Shown: positions 44,401 to 55,545 of the stretch, piece after piece
Numbering within the stretch: the stretch's first letter is position 1
Layout of the letters: each line of letters starts with the position of its first letter
DNA from: Platanthera guangdongensis
Lineage: Eukaryota > Streptophyta > Magnoliopsida > Asparagales > Orchidaceae
Reading direction: 5' to 3'
Length of the DNA: 64,000 bases
Assembly: GCA_039583875.1 (NCBI GenBank)
Contig: CM077166.1
Coordinates: 82,706,564-82,770,563, forward strand
The notes under the pieces: model-generated
What the model was told of the DNA's origin: nothing
The model's input: only the letters and a program-made list of their open reading frames with translations
The model's database searches: none
Made by a program: the position numbers and the translations under genes

Positions 44401-44624
44401 GTCCTCTTACATAAGTTACTTTCTTGAAGGTAACTGTCCCAATCTTCACTGCTCCATATCCTTCTGATTGGCCACTTTTTGAATCTCAAAAAAATCACCT
44501 TTGGTCCTAGTTTGGACTTGTAATTGGATAGATTTGCCTTGCTGCCTGTCATATGCTTGGAGCAACCACTGTCCAAGTACCAGGTCTGACTCACCCTTGG
44601 ACAGCTCTTCACCTGTACCTGCAA
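41465..44624 (-). pseudogene. pol: E7 copia pol, multiple breaks
   Basis: Protease motif WYLDSGCSKHMTG is near 44585; a frameshift follows near 44400, and the HHCC stretch to 43946 is degraded. Integrase D-D-E continues ([26 protein letters not shown]), then RT ([20 protein letters not shown]) with a stop at 42409-42407, and RNase H (ELTGYSYADYAG, altered; STVEAEYMA) with a stop near 41722. The frame ends near 41465. The catalytic RT YVDD is intact. The pol start follows TTTTTCTTTGCAG, a strong 3' splice-site match. Confidence 0.9.
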
Positions 44625-44639
44625 AGAAAAACAAAATTC

Positions 44640-46746
44640 AATTGTTCTTGACCCAGGTCACCTTGGGTCCTTTATTTTGTTGAAAAGTAAAGCTGGAAAT
44701 AACTGATAAAGCAGGTTGAGATTTATAATCTAAGGGGGGATATCTCTTAGGTGGAATTACCCAATCAGCTTCTGGATTAAATGTCTTATTAGGTGGCTTA
44801 GAGTTTCTGTAAGAGAAATGGTTTAAGTTTGGTCTTTCTGGGTTCGACGAATTGTTGTAAGTTCGTCGACCAGAGTTCGACGAATAGGGATGAGATCGTC
44901 AATCTCTGCTCAGAGAATGACAGTACTCATTTTCTGTGCCCCAAGTTCGTCGACCTTTGCTCGACGAACCATACACAGTTCGTCGATCGCAGTTAGACGA
45001 ATTGTTATTAATAAAATTTACGTTCAGCATTCGTCGATCTGGGTTCGACGAACTGGCCACATTTCGTCGATCTGCGTTCAACGAATGCTGCTGAACTTTG
45101 TTTTTATTAACTGCTTTCTATTTTCTGTTTCGCTTGTCTATGGGTTTTGGGTTGTTTTCTTACATTGGTTTGTCTATTAACTTTTCTTTTCTTTTGGCAG
45201 AAATGAACTTGATGGGGGTTGTAAGAATATTTTTCTTTATTATGGGGGGCAAACTTGATGAAGCACCCAAGCCCAGCTTGCCATTTCATCTGGCATTAAC
45301 TATGCTTGTTATGTCCATCAGCTTGAGGCTTCTCCCATTGAGAGATTGCTCAAGTTGTTTGGCCTCACATAATTAAAATTTTAATTTGATTATTTGTTCA
45401 TTTGCTAGGGTTAGTTGGTCGGTTAACTTTATGTTTTCTGAGTTAACTGATTCAAGATTACCTAATCTTTCTTTAATAGTTTTTATTTCCTTTTCTGAAT
45501 TTATTAAGTCTAAGCACATAGTTTTGAATTCAGTCTTAAATGAATCATAATTAAAATCAAAACTGGAAATTACCTGATCTGTCTCTGAGTCTGAGGCTGC
45601 TTCTTCTTCTGATCCAGAACAGCTCCTGGAGGCATCAATTGCCATAAGGCACACCTCCTTGGATCTTGCTTCTTCCTCTTCTTCACTTGAACTGGAGGAA
45701 GATGTTTCTTCTTCTGTATCACTCCATGTCTCAGCAACAAAACCCTTGTCTTTCCTTTTATATTTGCTGGAGGAGGGTTTGCTGCTGTGTCTTCTCCTGG
45801 AATCCTTTTCTCTGCTCTTATCCTTCTTCTGGTTTTCTAGACATTCTGAGATGTAGTGTCCAGGCTTTCTGTACCCAAAGCACACAACCTCCTTGGTTGG
45901 TGTCTTGTCATACTTGGGCTTATCATCCTGTCTGGATGATTTCCTTCTGAAGTCCTTTCTAGCCATCTTGTAGAACCTTTTTGCAAAGAGGCTCATGAGT
46001 TCCTCATTGGAAGTTGATGTCTCACTGTCCTCAGATGCTTTGAAGGCTATGTTGTGCTCCTTTCTCACTGGAGTTGTTGCCTTCTGTTCTGATACTTCTC
46101 TTGATTTGATCAGCTGCTCATAGGATTTTAATTTGCCTAGTAGAGACTCAGTTGATATCTCATTGAGGCTTCTGGCTTCTTTGATTGGCCAGATTCTGGA
46201 ATCCCAAAAGCTAGGGAAGCACATCAATATCTTATCATTCACCTTTGTCAATATAATGTCTTTATCGAGGGTTTTGAGCTCATTGATGATTGAACTCAAC
46301 CTGTTATACATTTCAGCCACTAATTCTGTCTCATCCTTTTTGAAGTTCTCATACAAGGAGATGAGATTGGATCTCCTGTCTTTTCTCTCATCTGCTTAGC
46401 CAGCTACCATTTGGTTGAGGGAATCCCAAATGGCCTTGGCTGAGGTGCACTCAGCCACCTTTTGAAATATGTCATCTGACATGGTTTGAGCTAAGATATT
46501 CATGGCTTTAGCATCTGCCATTTTGGCTTTCTTGTAAGCTTCATTGTTCTCTGGAGGAGGTACTGCAATCATGTTTTTTGAGGTACTTGTAGCTGCAGGT
46601 GCTGGAGGTACACCTGTCAGGATAACAGAAAAAATATACTCATCAATAAAATTCATGTATAACCTGATTCTTGCCTTCCAGATGGTTAACTTGTTAAGAT
46701 TGCATACTAGAGGTCTGATGCTTGCATAATCTTTGTTTTGGGCCAT
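44640..46746 (-). pseudogene. gag: E7 copia gag, broken
   Basis: It starts MAQNKDYASIRPL at 46746. An in-frame TAA near 46395 splits the UBN2-type domain; the second piece runs 46356-45373. The first knuckle reads CFGYRKPGHYISEC, in which the second Cys is Tyr, so zinc binding is probably lost. The acidic Ser-rich and coiled-coil region follows as in E1. The C-terminal part (45289-44640) is in another frame and contains a dyad array translated as repeats of SSN..DRR. Confidence 0.82.
44838..45085 (-). repeat. E7 dyad array inside the gag 3' region
   Basis: At least five 23-bp dyads TTCGTCGA, 7 bp, TCGACGAA start near 44868, 44946, 44978, 45031 and 45063. The 7-bp centres are similar (CCAGAGT, CCTTTGC, TCGCAGT, TCTGGGT, TCTGCGT). 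They lie in potential coding sequence. Confidence 0.88.
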
Positions 46747-46863
46747 TTCTGTGAAGGAATAAATCTAACAACAGAAACAAAACAATCAGATCTCACCAGA
46801 GGGATCTTTGTGGTTCAGGTGTTAGCCTGTACAACCAATAAGGTGTGGTATATTAACCAACCT

Positions 46864-46876
46864 CCCTCTGATACCA
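46864..46876 (-). promoter_or_regulatory. E7 primer-binding site (tRNA-Met initiator)
   Basis: The minus strand reads TGGTATCAGAGGG two bases from the LTR edge. Confidence 0.92.
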
Positions 46877-46878
46877 AT

Positions 46879-48491
46879 TGAAAGTGCAAGGTGGATCTGA
46901 TATACTCTAGAGGGGGGGGGGGGGTGAATAGAGTATTGTGCTTTCTTATAAAATCTTTATAACTTTTGTTGTATTCCTAAGTAAACAAGTCAGCAAATAA
47001 AATAAACTAAGCACAATAACATAAGCAATCACAGAGCACAGCCAAAACAAAAGAAAAGGGCAACCAGACGACATAAGAGATTTTATAGTGGTTCCCCAAC
47101 CTGGGTACATCCACTCTTCTACCACCCTGGTAGGAATCCACTCAGGTTTTTGATCAGGTGCCTGACACCAATGAGCTTTTGTTCAGGTGCTCAAAAACCA
47201 AAACCTCAAGTCTTTTGGAAGGAGATTTGCAACCAGAATAATTTTGAAGGGAATTAAAACCCTATACAGGAATTGGAAATAAGGTGATGGTGTCTTCTCT
47301 TTCTCAAAACAACTGAGAAGACTGTGGATTGATGTCAGTAGCTTGCTCCACCTGAGATCAGGAAAACTGGAGCACTGCTTCAGGGTGATAGGTCTTCAAA
47401 GACCTAGAGTGCCTGGACCAGAGATGCTTCAGGAACTTCTTTGACAGATTGAAATTTGTTGTTTGAAGTTGTCCCGAGGATTGACAGAAGAAGACTCTTG
47501 ATAGTGGTTGGTTGATCTTCTTCTTCTTCTTGAAGATGTTCTCTAGTTAGGCTGATTGCAATAGAACTTTTGATTTCTGTATGGTTCTTCTTCTGTGCAA
47601 TCTGAGTGTCTGTCTGATTGTCTATATTGATTGTCTGTCACACTGGTAGTGCTTGATCCTCTCTTTTCTTCACTTTAGACTGACTAAGAACATTCGAAAT
47701 TCGAATGTTGAGCAGTAGTTGTAGTCGGAATTGGAAGGAAGCGGCAATCAATGATTTCCCCAACTGTCCCATGGACAAACGACATGACATAATCCATGAT
47801 TAATTGCACGTTCTAACGGTAACATTCCGAGAAGATCTAGCATTAATAACTCTGGAATCATTGCCAAGAAACGGGACGGGAGACCTGGGGAAGACCTAGT
47901 CTGGATTCGTCGAACGAAGAACATAATTCGTCGAGCTGAGTTTGAGTTCGTCGAGCTGAGTTGAGGATTTCGTTGACCAGACAAAAGAAATAGTCTTCAA
48001 GTCAAAGCTGCTATAACCTTCGTCGAACAGACAATCTACATTCGTCGACCTGAGAAGCTGACTTCATCGACCTGAGAAGCTGAGAACTTGAGGTCCAAGT
48101 TCGTCGAGCTTAGATTCTAGATCGTCGACCAAAGCTTGAAGCTGGACTTAGAAAAATTCTGAAGTTGTCCTGACTTTAGCTTTATGTAGAACCTCAACAT
48201 TCATCGAACAGAGAACTAAGATCGTTGAGCTCAGCACTAAGAATTGTCTCACGATCGTCGAGCGCAGAACACCTTTCGTCGAGCTGAGTTCGATGAACGT
48301 CGAACTCACTTCACTTAGTCTTGAAAACGTCTAAGTCTGCAGTCTCTGAAGGTCTTGTTGATAGCTGGTCCATCTGAAATAGAACCTAAGGACTTGGCCT
48401 AGACTCTAGGACACAACTATGACCCTGGCTATACATGATGGGTCACATCCTAAGCTAGTGAACCTAGCCCAAATCAACTAGGGATCCAACA
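46879..48491 (-). repeat. E7 5' LTR, 1613 bp
   Basis: TG..CA ends; GGATCCAACA at the right end against AATGC. TTCGTCGA array 47905-48303, palindrome 47690-47710, C-run hairpin 46902-46936. Very similar to 36496-38101. Confidence 0.94.
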
Positions 48492-48496
48492 AATGC

Positions 48497-49786
48497 CTAA
48501 AAAGTGGAAGAAAAGTTAAAAGCACGAAAAGTTTTACAAAAATAATAAAAAAATGGCTAAGTAAGAAAAATCAAAACCACTTTTTAACCATTTTTATATT
48601 TTCATAAGGATGAACAAGAACGGAAAAGCTAAATTATTAGCACTATTAAAGCTATGAAAAGACAAAAACTTTACACTCATACACTCACACACCCATTTAA
48701 AAGAACGAAAAAACAAAAGCTAAGGGAAAATAAAAGATAAGATTGCATAAGTAAGGGCGTTCCAATGCATTCCAAAGTCATATAAGAGAAGAAAAGACAT
48801 ATTTTATTACATAAAAGAACAAATTACAAGGATACAAAAATAAAAGCTAAGGAGAGGGGGAGAAAATTCCCTTACATAGACTTGGAAGCATCCAAACATC
48901 ACTTCCCCTATACAAAATGGATCCAAAAGGGGAACATAAACTCTTACAGCAAGCTGGTATTTATAGAGAAAAAAAAATCAAAGTACACTCCACCTGATAC
49001 GGGCGTGTAGGTGGGGGGGGGGGGGGTGTCAACACTGTACAAAATGCGGCCGTCGATTTGACGGGAAAGTGGACTTCGGGCAGGACACGTTTCGGTCTCA
49101 CGTTGGTCACACCCCAGGTCACGGGAGTGACGCTGGGCGTGTCGAGGAGGTGGATCTGGGAGCGGTGCGTCAAAATTCGTCGCGCAGGTCTTGTCGGCCT
49201 GGTGGAGTAGTCATGCCCCAGGTAATGGCGTGACTCTGGGCGTGTCGCTGGGCATGTCGGGTTGAGTCGACACTCGACAAACCTCGAGCGGAAATTCTCG
49301 AGTTGAAAAAATCGTCGAGCTACTAGAGAATCGTCGAGCGCGAGTTTGTCGAGCGGAAATCGTCGAGCAGAATTTCATCAAGCGGGAAGATGAGTCACGC
49401 CCTAGGTCACGGGCATGACTCTGGGCGTGTATGGGGGGGTGTCAACGATCGTTGAACGAAAAGTCGAGCTGAAATCGTCGATCGGAATTTGTCGAGCTGA
49501 AATCGTCGATCGGAAATCGTCGACCGGAAATTTCTCTTTAAAATTCGCTGATTCCATGGGTTTGACGAATCACGGCCTGGTCACGGGCGTGACCAATAAG
49601 TTACGGGCGTGACTTGGCAATTTTTGTAGTTTTTTATATTTTTCCTGAAAAATAAAATAAAACAAGTTAGTAAAATATTTACAAAAATAGGAGCATTTTA
49701 TTGAATAAAAACAAGTAAAAATGACAAAAATGAATGAAAATGACTTAAGTAATGTACATAAAAATGGGTATATTTAAAATTCATCA
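48497..49786 (-). repeat. E6 3' LTR, inner part
   Basis: Matches 53940-55198. It contains a TATA box (CTATAAATAC on the minus strand, 48958-48967) and a dyad array (48991-49620) directly upstream of it. Confidence 0.88.
48991..49620 (-). repeat. E6 3' LTR dyad array
   Basis: GTCACGGGCGTGAC-type dyads and variants (near 49115, 49205, 49383, 49570 and 49605) with GGGCGTGTCG tails, plus a run of ATCGTCGAGC / GGAAATCGTCGA units (49310-49535). Collinear with 54434-55025. Confidence 0.82.
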
Positions 49787-52322
49787 AATACTCCCATACT
49801 TAAGATTTTGCTATTCCAGAGCAAAAGTTTGAGGTGAACTTATAATTAATAGAAAAAACTCTAAGTTTAGCTACCGCTTAATCAATTATAAGAGAGATCT
49901 AAATAAATATACGAGGTATAAGAGATAAGTCCTAAAATTATATAGATGATTTAAAAGGCGCAAAAGTTTTGGCCAAAAGACTTCTTGATGTAATCAAATA
50001 GAAAGCAATAATTGTAATGGTTAGATTAACGAAAATAGTTTGGAATTATATGAACTCTAGCTTATAGGAGTGTTACTGGAAATAATATAATTTACTAATT
50101 ATGCTCTCAAATAGATTTTTGAATTAATTCTAGAATCGTGAAATTGGCTAAGGCGGTTGATGTTGGTTTATGAAGAGGGTTTGGATTTTGAGGTGAGTTA
50201 ATTTTTTCTCAAACCTCCATTTTGTTTTCTTTATAGGTTTATTAGGAAAATGAAATCTTATTTTCCTAATATGATCTTTATTTTTTTCCAACTTCATAAT
50301 AAAATTAACCCAATGTATATGTGTAGGAGTAATGAATTTTATTCTCTTACTCCATAACATATAATCTTTTTAATCTTATTGGGTGCCTATGTTTACGGAA
50401 TGAAATCTTATTCCCATTGACATAAGATCTTTTTAAGGATAAAATTTTTATCATGCCAAGTAGGTCATGATAAGTAAGGGGAGAAAAGAAAACTAGATTT
50501 TTAATCCTAAAAATGTTTGAGAGCAACCTTAATAAATTGTACGTTCGAATTTTCCAGTAAGCTAAAAGTAAGTATAATTGAATTCTATAGTCGTTATTTC
50601 CTAACATAATACACATGCTCCTATCACTGAAAAATTAGAAGTAGTGCCTAAAACGAGTTCGCTATCTTTAACAAAGCATAATAAATTCTTTAAAACTTAA
50701 CCCCGACTATTTAAAATTTTCAATCAATAATTAACAAACGAATATCAAACCGAGAATTAATAAAATTCACATATAAATAAACTCAAAACAAAATTTTTGG
50801 ATAACAAGAAAATTAAGAATTGAGATATTCGATTTATGCGTTACATAATTAATAAAATATTTTTGGGATTTTAGGGTTTTTATCTCTTTTTTTTTGTATT
50901 TTTGTGATTATCATCTTTTTTTTGTGAACTTTTAAAATTATTGTCTTTTTTTGGTGAGTTATTTTGGTTTTGCTAATTTTTTTTGAGTTTTTTAGTATAT
51001 TTTTATAAGTTATTTACAAAAAGGAGGAAATAAAGAGATTATTTTACAAAGAAGATAGTGGGGAAAGAGAAATGTTTTTTGTTTTCAGATAATATACAAA
51101 GGAAAAAAAACTCGAGGGCGGCACGCAAACATACCCTTATTTGGGTGGTTGGTTCGATGAGTCGAACGTCGCGGGTATGCTAAAAAGGCGAGCTTTTATA
51201 AATAAGAAGAGGGGGGGAAAAGAAATTTATTTTTTAAAAATATTTACAAAGTAAAAGATATTTTTTTTTGAATTTTTTGATGTTTTATAAGTTTTTTTTT
51301 GTGAATTTTTTGTGTTTTATGATTTTTTTGAGTTTTATGATAATAAAAAAAACAAGGAAATTTTTTTTCAGGTTTTAATTTTTGTAATTTTTTTTGTATT
51401 TTTATGTGTATAGAATAAAAAATGCAGAATAGGAAAACACCCCCATACTTAAACCCAACATTGTCCCCAATGTTGTAATCTAAGTATGCGGAACAGTTAA
51501 TATACAAAATATAATAAGTACAAAAAGAAAAAGAGAAGGTAGAAGCTTACCTTAGGCGAGTTCGGGATGCCCAATTAAATCCCTGTATTATTAAAAGAAA
51601 AGAAAAGAAGCAAAAGAGGATATGATAAAAGCGAAAAAGATAAATTCGGCTAAAAGATATGCGGACGGTAGGGGGCAGGTGTGTGTGACTTGAAGCTAAC
51701 GTTTTAGCTTTTGAGCGTGTATAGAAATGTGCTCCCCTAGCGCGCACAAAAATGGGAAGCGCGCCGAAGCAAAACAAGTGAAAAGAAAATAAGCAAAATA
51801 TATACATTCTTTTTTTTTAAAATCAAATAATTATTATTTTGTGTTTTGTTTTTACAGAAGATTTTTTATTTTTTATTTTTTAGTTGATTTTTTAGGTAGG
51901 TGCTTTAGTTTTTTTTGTTTTGTTTTCATAAAAATAATGAAAATATATGTTTTTTTTAAGTTGTTTCATTTTTTCGAATTTTTTTAGTTTTGTTTGTTTT
52001 ATAGTTTTTTTTTCATAAAAATAATGAAAATAATTTTTTTTTGTTAAGTTTTTTTTCATTTTTTTAGTTTTTTTTTAGTTTTATAGTTTTTTCAAATTTT
52101 TTGTTTTTAAGGTTTTTCAAATTTTTTTAGTTTTATAAGTTTTTCAATTTTTTGTTTTATAATTATGTAATATTTGTTTATAGTTATTATTATTATTATT
52201 ATTATATTTTTGTTGGCCATTTTAAATTTTTTTTGTGATAAATATAGATGTAAGTAAATTAATAGATTTCCAGGGTTCAAAATAACGACACGAATAGCTC
52301 CCTGGCAATGGCGCCAAAAACT
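49787..52322 (-). other. E6 internal region, non-coding
   Basis: 2.5 kb, strongly AT-rich, with long T and A runs (50880-52260). I see no gag, pol or other gene in any frame. At 51435-51478 the minus strand reads ACATTGGGGACAATGTTGGG, then TTTAAGTATGGGGGTGTTTT, a block usual near the 3' end of Athila/Tat internal regions. A second polypurine tract abuts the 3' LTR at 49787-49802. Confidence 0.75.
52301..52316 (-). promoter_or_regulatory. E6 primer-binding site (tRNA-Asp type)
   Basis: The minus strand reads TGGCGCCATTGCCAGG, six bases from the LTR edge. It fits the Athila/Tat site with one or two changes. Confidence 0.75.
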
Positions 52323-55198
52323 TGATAGGTTAAAACTCCAAAATTAATTACGGTCACGCAGCGACCCGACGGTTTTATTTAAGTAAAGCGGTAGTGGTTT
52401 TATTTAGAAAACGGGACGCGCGTATTTATTTATTTGGATATAAAACGGGTTAGATCGAGTTTTAACGAAAGGAGGCAAGTGCACCTATCGTGAGTAGTAC
52501 AGGATATTCCGGGTGGAATATCGAGGTCGTATTGTTCTCGGGGTCGGTTTGATTATTTCTACTCTTCCCTGAAAGAGACTATTATTTTACCGATAATTAA
52601 CTTGTCAGGTTATATTTTATATATAATAAAAAGATAGAAAATGGCAGAAAGAAAATGAAAGCATGAAGGTGGTGCCGATGAAAAGCTTAGCTCGAGGGCA
52701 CCGAAAAGAATTTGAACTAAAATATACTTTTAATAAAACGAGCTCCTAAGTTTCTAATTAATTAAGGCGGAGACTTGGCCGTGGAGGTTCCACTAGAATG
52801 AGCTCACATATCTCTAGAACTATCGCTCACCTGAACGCTAAGACTATTCGACCGAACGTTAGTCCGACGAAGGATTCCTCTTAACGGCCGTATTATGCTA
52901 AGAACCCCGCTATTGGGTGGGGAACCCAATTCGGTAGAGTTTACGCGCCTACTCTCTCGAGGGTTAGTGTGGAACTCTCTTTACCAAGGGGTGATCTGTC
53001 CATACGCACGGCCTCTCGGCTAGCGTATGGAAAACAGAAATAGGGCACACACATCGATATGTGGTCATACGGGTCGTTAACCCCGGGCAAACCTTAAGTA
53101 CTTTTAATTAATTAGAAAGTAAGGAACTTTAATTATTTTAAGTTATTTTATCTGTCCCAATGCTCTTCGATACTGAGGGCTAAGAGCGGTTAGCCACTCA
53201 TCGGATTGGGGACGGTAGTGGTGAAAGCAATAAAATAAAGCACTAAATGAAAGCGATAAAGAAAGCAGGAAAGTGAAAGCAGTAAAATGAAAGCAGTAAA
53301 GGAAAGCAGAAAATTACAAGTCCTACTCAAACGAGTAGGACTGAAATGAAAGCGGTAAAATGCGAGTCCCGGCGCAAATGCATGGGCGAGAGAAAGAAAG
53401 CAGGTCCTACTCAAATGAGTAGGACTAAATAAATGCAACACACGCACACACTCGACAGAAAGTAAAACTCACGCACAAACTCTCTCGACATAAAGTAAAC
53501 ACACGCACACAAATCCTATTCAAATGAGTAGGGAAAATAAAGAAAATTATAAACTCACGCACTCTACAGAAAGTAAAAAAAAGCAAAGCGCCATTTAACT
53601 CTTAACGAGTAGGCGGAAATAAATACGCACACAACAGAAATTGAAAAAAAACTAAGTTATCAAAAAATTAAAATGTCTGCATTTCTACCGCTAGAATGCG
53701 ATAGAAATGCGTAAAAAGCTGAAATAAAAATAAATCGGGCAAAAAGGTTTGCAAATAAATGCAAAATGAAAATGCCCGAAAAATTGAAATGATTGCATTT
53801 CTACCGCTAGAATGCGGTAGAAATTCGTAAAAAGAAGAAATAAAAATAAAAGGGGCAAAAAGTTTTGGAAAATAAAGGAAAAATACAAGTGTTTAAAAAA
53901 TTAAAATGACAAATTATTCATTCTTATAATGCTATAAAAATGCCTAAAAAGTGGAAGAAAAGTTAAAAGCACGAAAAGTTTTACAAAAATAACAAAAAAA
54001 CGGCTAAGTAAGAAAAATCAAAACCACATTTTAACCATTTTTATATTTTCATAAGGATGAACAAGAACGAAAAAGCTAAACTATTAGCACTATTAAAGCT
54101 ATGAAAACACAAAAGATTTACACTCATATACTCACACACCCATTTAAAAGAATGAAATAACAAAAGCTAAGGCAAAATAAAAGATAAGATTGCATAAGTA
54201 AGGGCATTCCGATGCATTCCAAAGTCATATAAAGAGAAGAAAAGACATATTTTATTACATAAAAGAACGAATTACAAGGATACAAAAATAAAAGCTAAGG
54301 AGAGGGGGAGAAAATTCCCTTACATAGACTTGGAAGCATCCCAACAGCACTTCCCCTATACAAAATGGATCCAAAAGGGGAACAGAAACTCTTACAGCAA
54401 GCTCGTATTTATAGAGAAAAAAAAACAAAGTACACGCCCCCTGACACGGGCGTGTAGGGGGGGCGTGTCAGCACTGTACAAAATGCGGCCTTCGATTTGA
54501 CGGGAAAGTGGACTTCTGGCTGGACACGTGTCGGTCTCGCGTTGGTCATGCCCCAGGTCACGGGCATGACGCTGGGCGTGTCGAGGAGGTGGATCTGGGC
54601 GCGGTGCGTCAAAAGTCATCGCGCGGGTCTTGTCGGCAAGGTGGAGAAGTCACGCCATATGTCACAGAGTGACTCTGGGCGTATCGCTGGGCGTGTCGGG
54701 TTGAGTCGACACTCGACAACCGTCGAGCGGAAATTGTCTAGTTGAAAAAATCGTCGAGCTGCTGGAGAATCGTCGAGCGCGAGTTTGTCGAGCGGAAATC
54801 GTCGAGCAGAATTTCGTCAAGCGGGATGATGAGTCACGCCCTAGGTCACGGGCGTAACTCTAGGCATGTATGGGTGGATGTCGACGATCGTCGAACGGAA
54901 AGTCGAGCTGAAATCGTCGATCGGAAATCGTCGACCGGAAATTTATCTTTAAAATTCGCTGATTCCATGGGTTTGATGAATCACGGCCTGGTCACGGTCG
55001 TGACCAATAAGTCACGGGCGTGACTTGGCAATTTTTTGCAGATTTTTATTTTTTTCCTGAAAAATAAAATAAAACAAGTTAGTAAAATATTTACAAAAAT
55101 AGGAGCATTTTATTGAATAAAAACAAGTAAAAATGACAAAAATAAATGAAAGCGACTTAAGTAATGTACATAAAAATAGGTATATTTATAATTCATCA
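52323..55198 (-). repeat. E6 5' LTR, 2876 bp
   Basis: TGATAGG..TTCATCA. A TATA box (CTATAAATAC on the minus strand) is at 54410-54419 and the dyad array 54434-55025 begins 15 bp upstream of it. The transcribed part is AT-rich with short inverted repeats and no ORF of note. Confidence 0.88.
54434..55025 (-). repeat. E6 5' LTR dyad array, abutting the TATA box
   Basis: GACACGGGCGTGT near 54441 and GTCACGGGCGTGAC variants near 54557, 54655, 54845, 54992 and 55011, with TCGTCGAGC / ATCGTCGA units between 54718 and 54935 and one GAGTCGACACTCGAC block near 54705. Confidence 0.82.
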
Positions 55199-55545
55199 AG
55201 AGTACACTTGAAATGTTATGCATCTCATACTACATAACATCACATGCAATGAAAGAGAAAAATGGGCTAATGGGTATCCATGTGATGGTGGTTATGCATC
55301 CCATACTACAAAACCGTCACATGTTGCTTCCTATGGTGGATCCTTATACAAACACATATTATGCATCCCATAATACATAATATGCCCCGTATACTTCTCA
55401 TCACGCTTATGACTGTAGTGTTCATGCTTCAGCCAAGACGTACTGATGACACATCAGTGTTTGTAAGAAACGACATTAGACGACTAACACAAACCTGAGG
55501 TAGCTATTCGATAATTGTGAAACAACCCATACTTCTGATACCAAC
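55199..55545 (-). other. E5 leader (proximal part) and primer site
   Basis: The minus strand reads TGGTATCAGAA at 55533-55543, the tRNA-Met primer site against the E5 LTR. The rest contains imperfect repeats of a CATCCCATACTACA block and no gene. Confidence 0.7.

Larger units (their letters stand above)
36496..48491 (-). mobile_element. E7: complete Ty1/copia element, family B, 12.0 kb
   Basis: LTRs 36496-38101 and 46879-48491, target duplication AATGC on both sides (36491-36495 and 48492-48496), primer site 46864-46876, polypurine tract AAATAGGGGGAGAT (38102-38115). Gene order is gag, pol, env-like as in family A, but the LTRs and the env-like middle region differ. All three genes are broken. 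It is nested in the 3' LTR of E6. Confidence 0.95.
34873..55198 (-). mobile_element. E6: LARD-like non-autonomous gypsy element, with E7 inside its 3' LTR
   Basis: Two LTR copies of about 2.9 kb (34873-36495 plus 48497-49786; and 52323-55198) flank a 2.5-kb internal region with no coding capacity. The primer site is TGGCGCCATTGCCAGGG, a tRNA-Asp-type site as in Athila/Tat gypsy elements. The polypurine tract on the minus strand is AAGTATGGGAGTATT. The 5-bp flanks, GGCGT and AGAGT, match only in part, so the target duplication is decayed or the edge is off by a base or two. It sits in the leader of E5. Confidence 0.82.

Noticed and set aside
44890..45376. Plus-strand hydrophobic ORF opposite E7 gag (YFLFRLSMGFGLFSYIGL)
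   Set aside because: It is antisense to the Lys/Gln-rich tail of gag, which reads as hydrophobic on the other strand.
51240..52260. Microsatellite or telomere-like tract
   Set aside because: T-rich low-complexity sequence without a fixed unit. It is the interior of E6.
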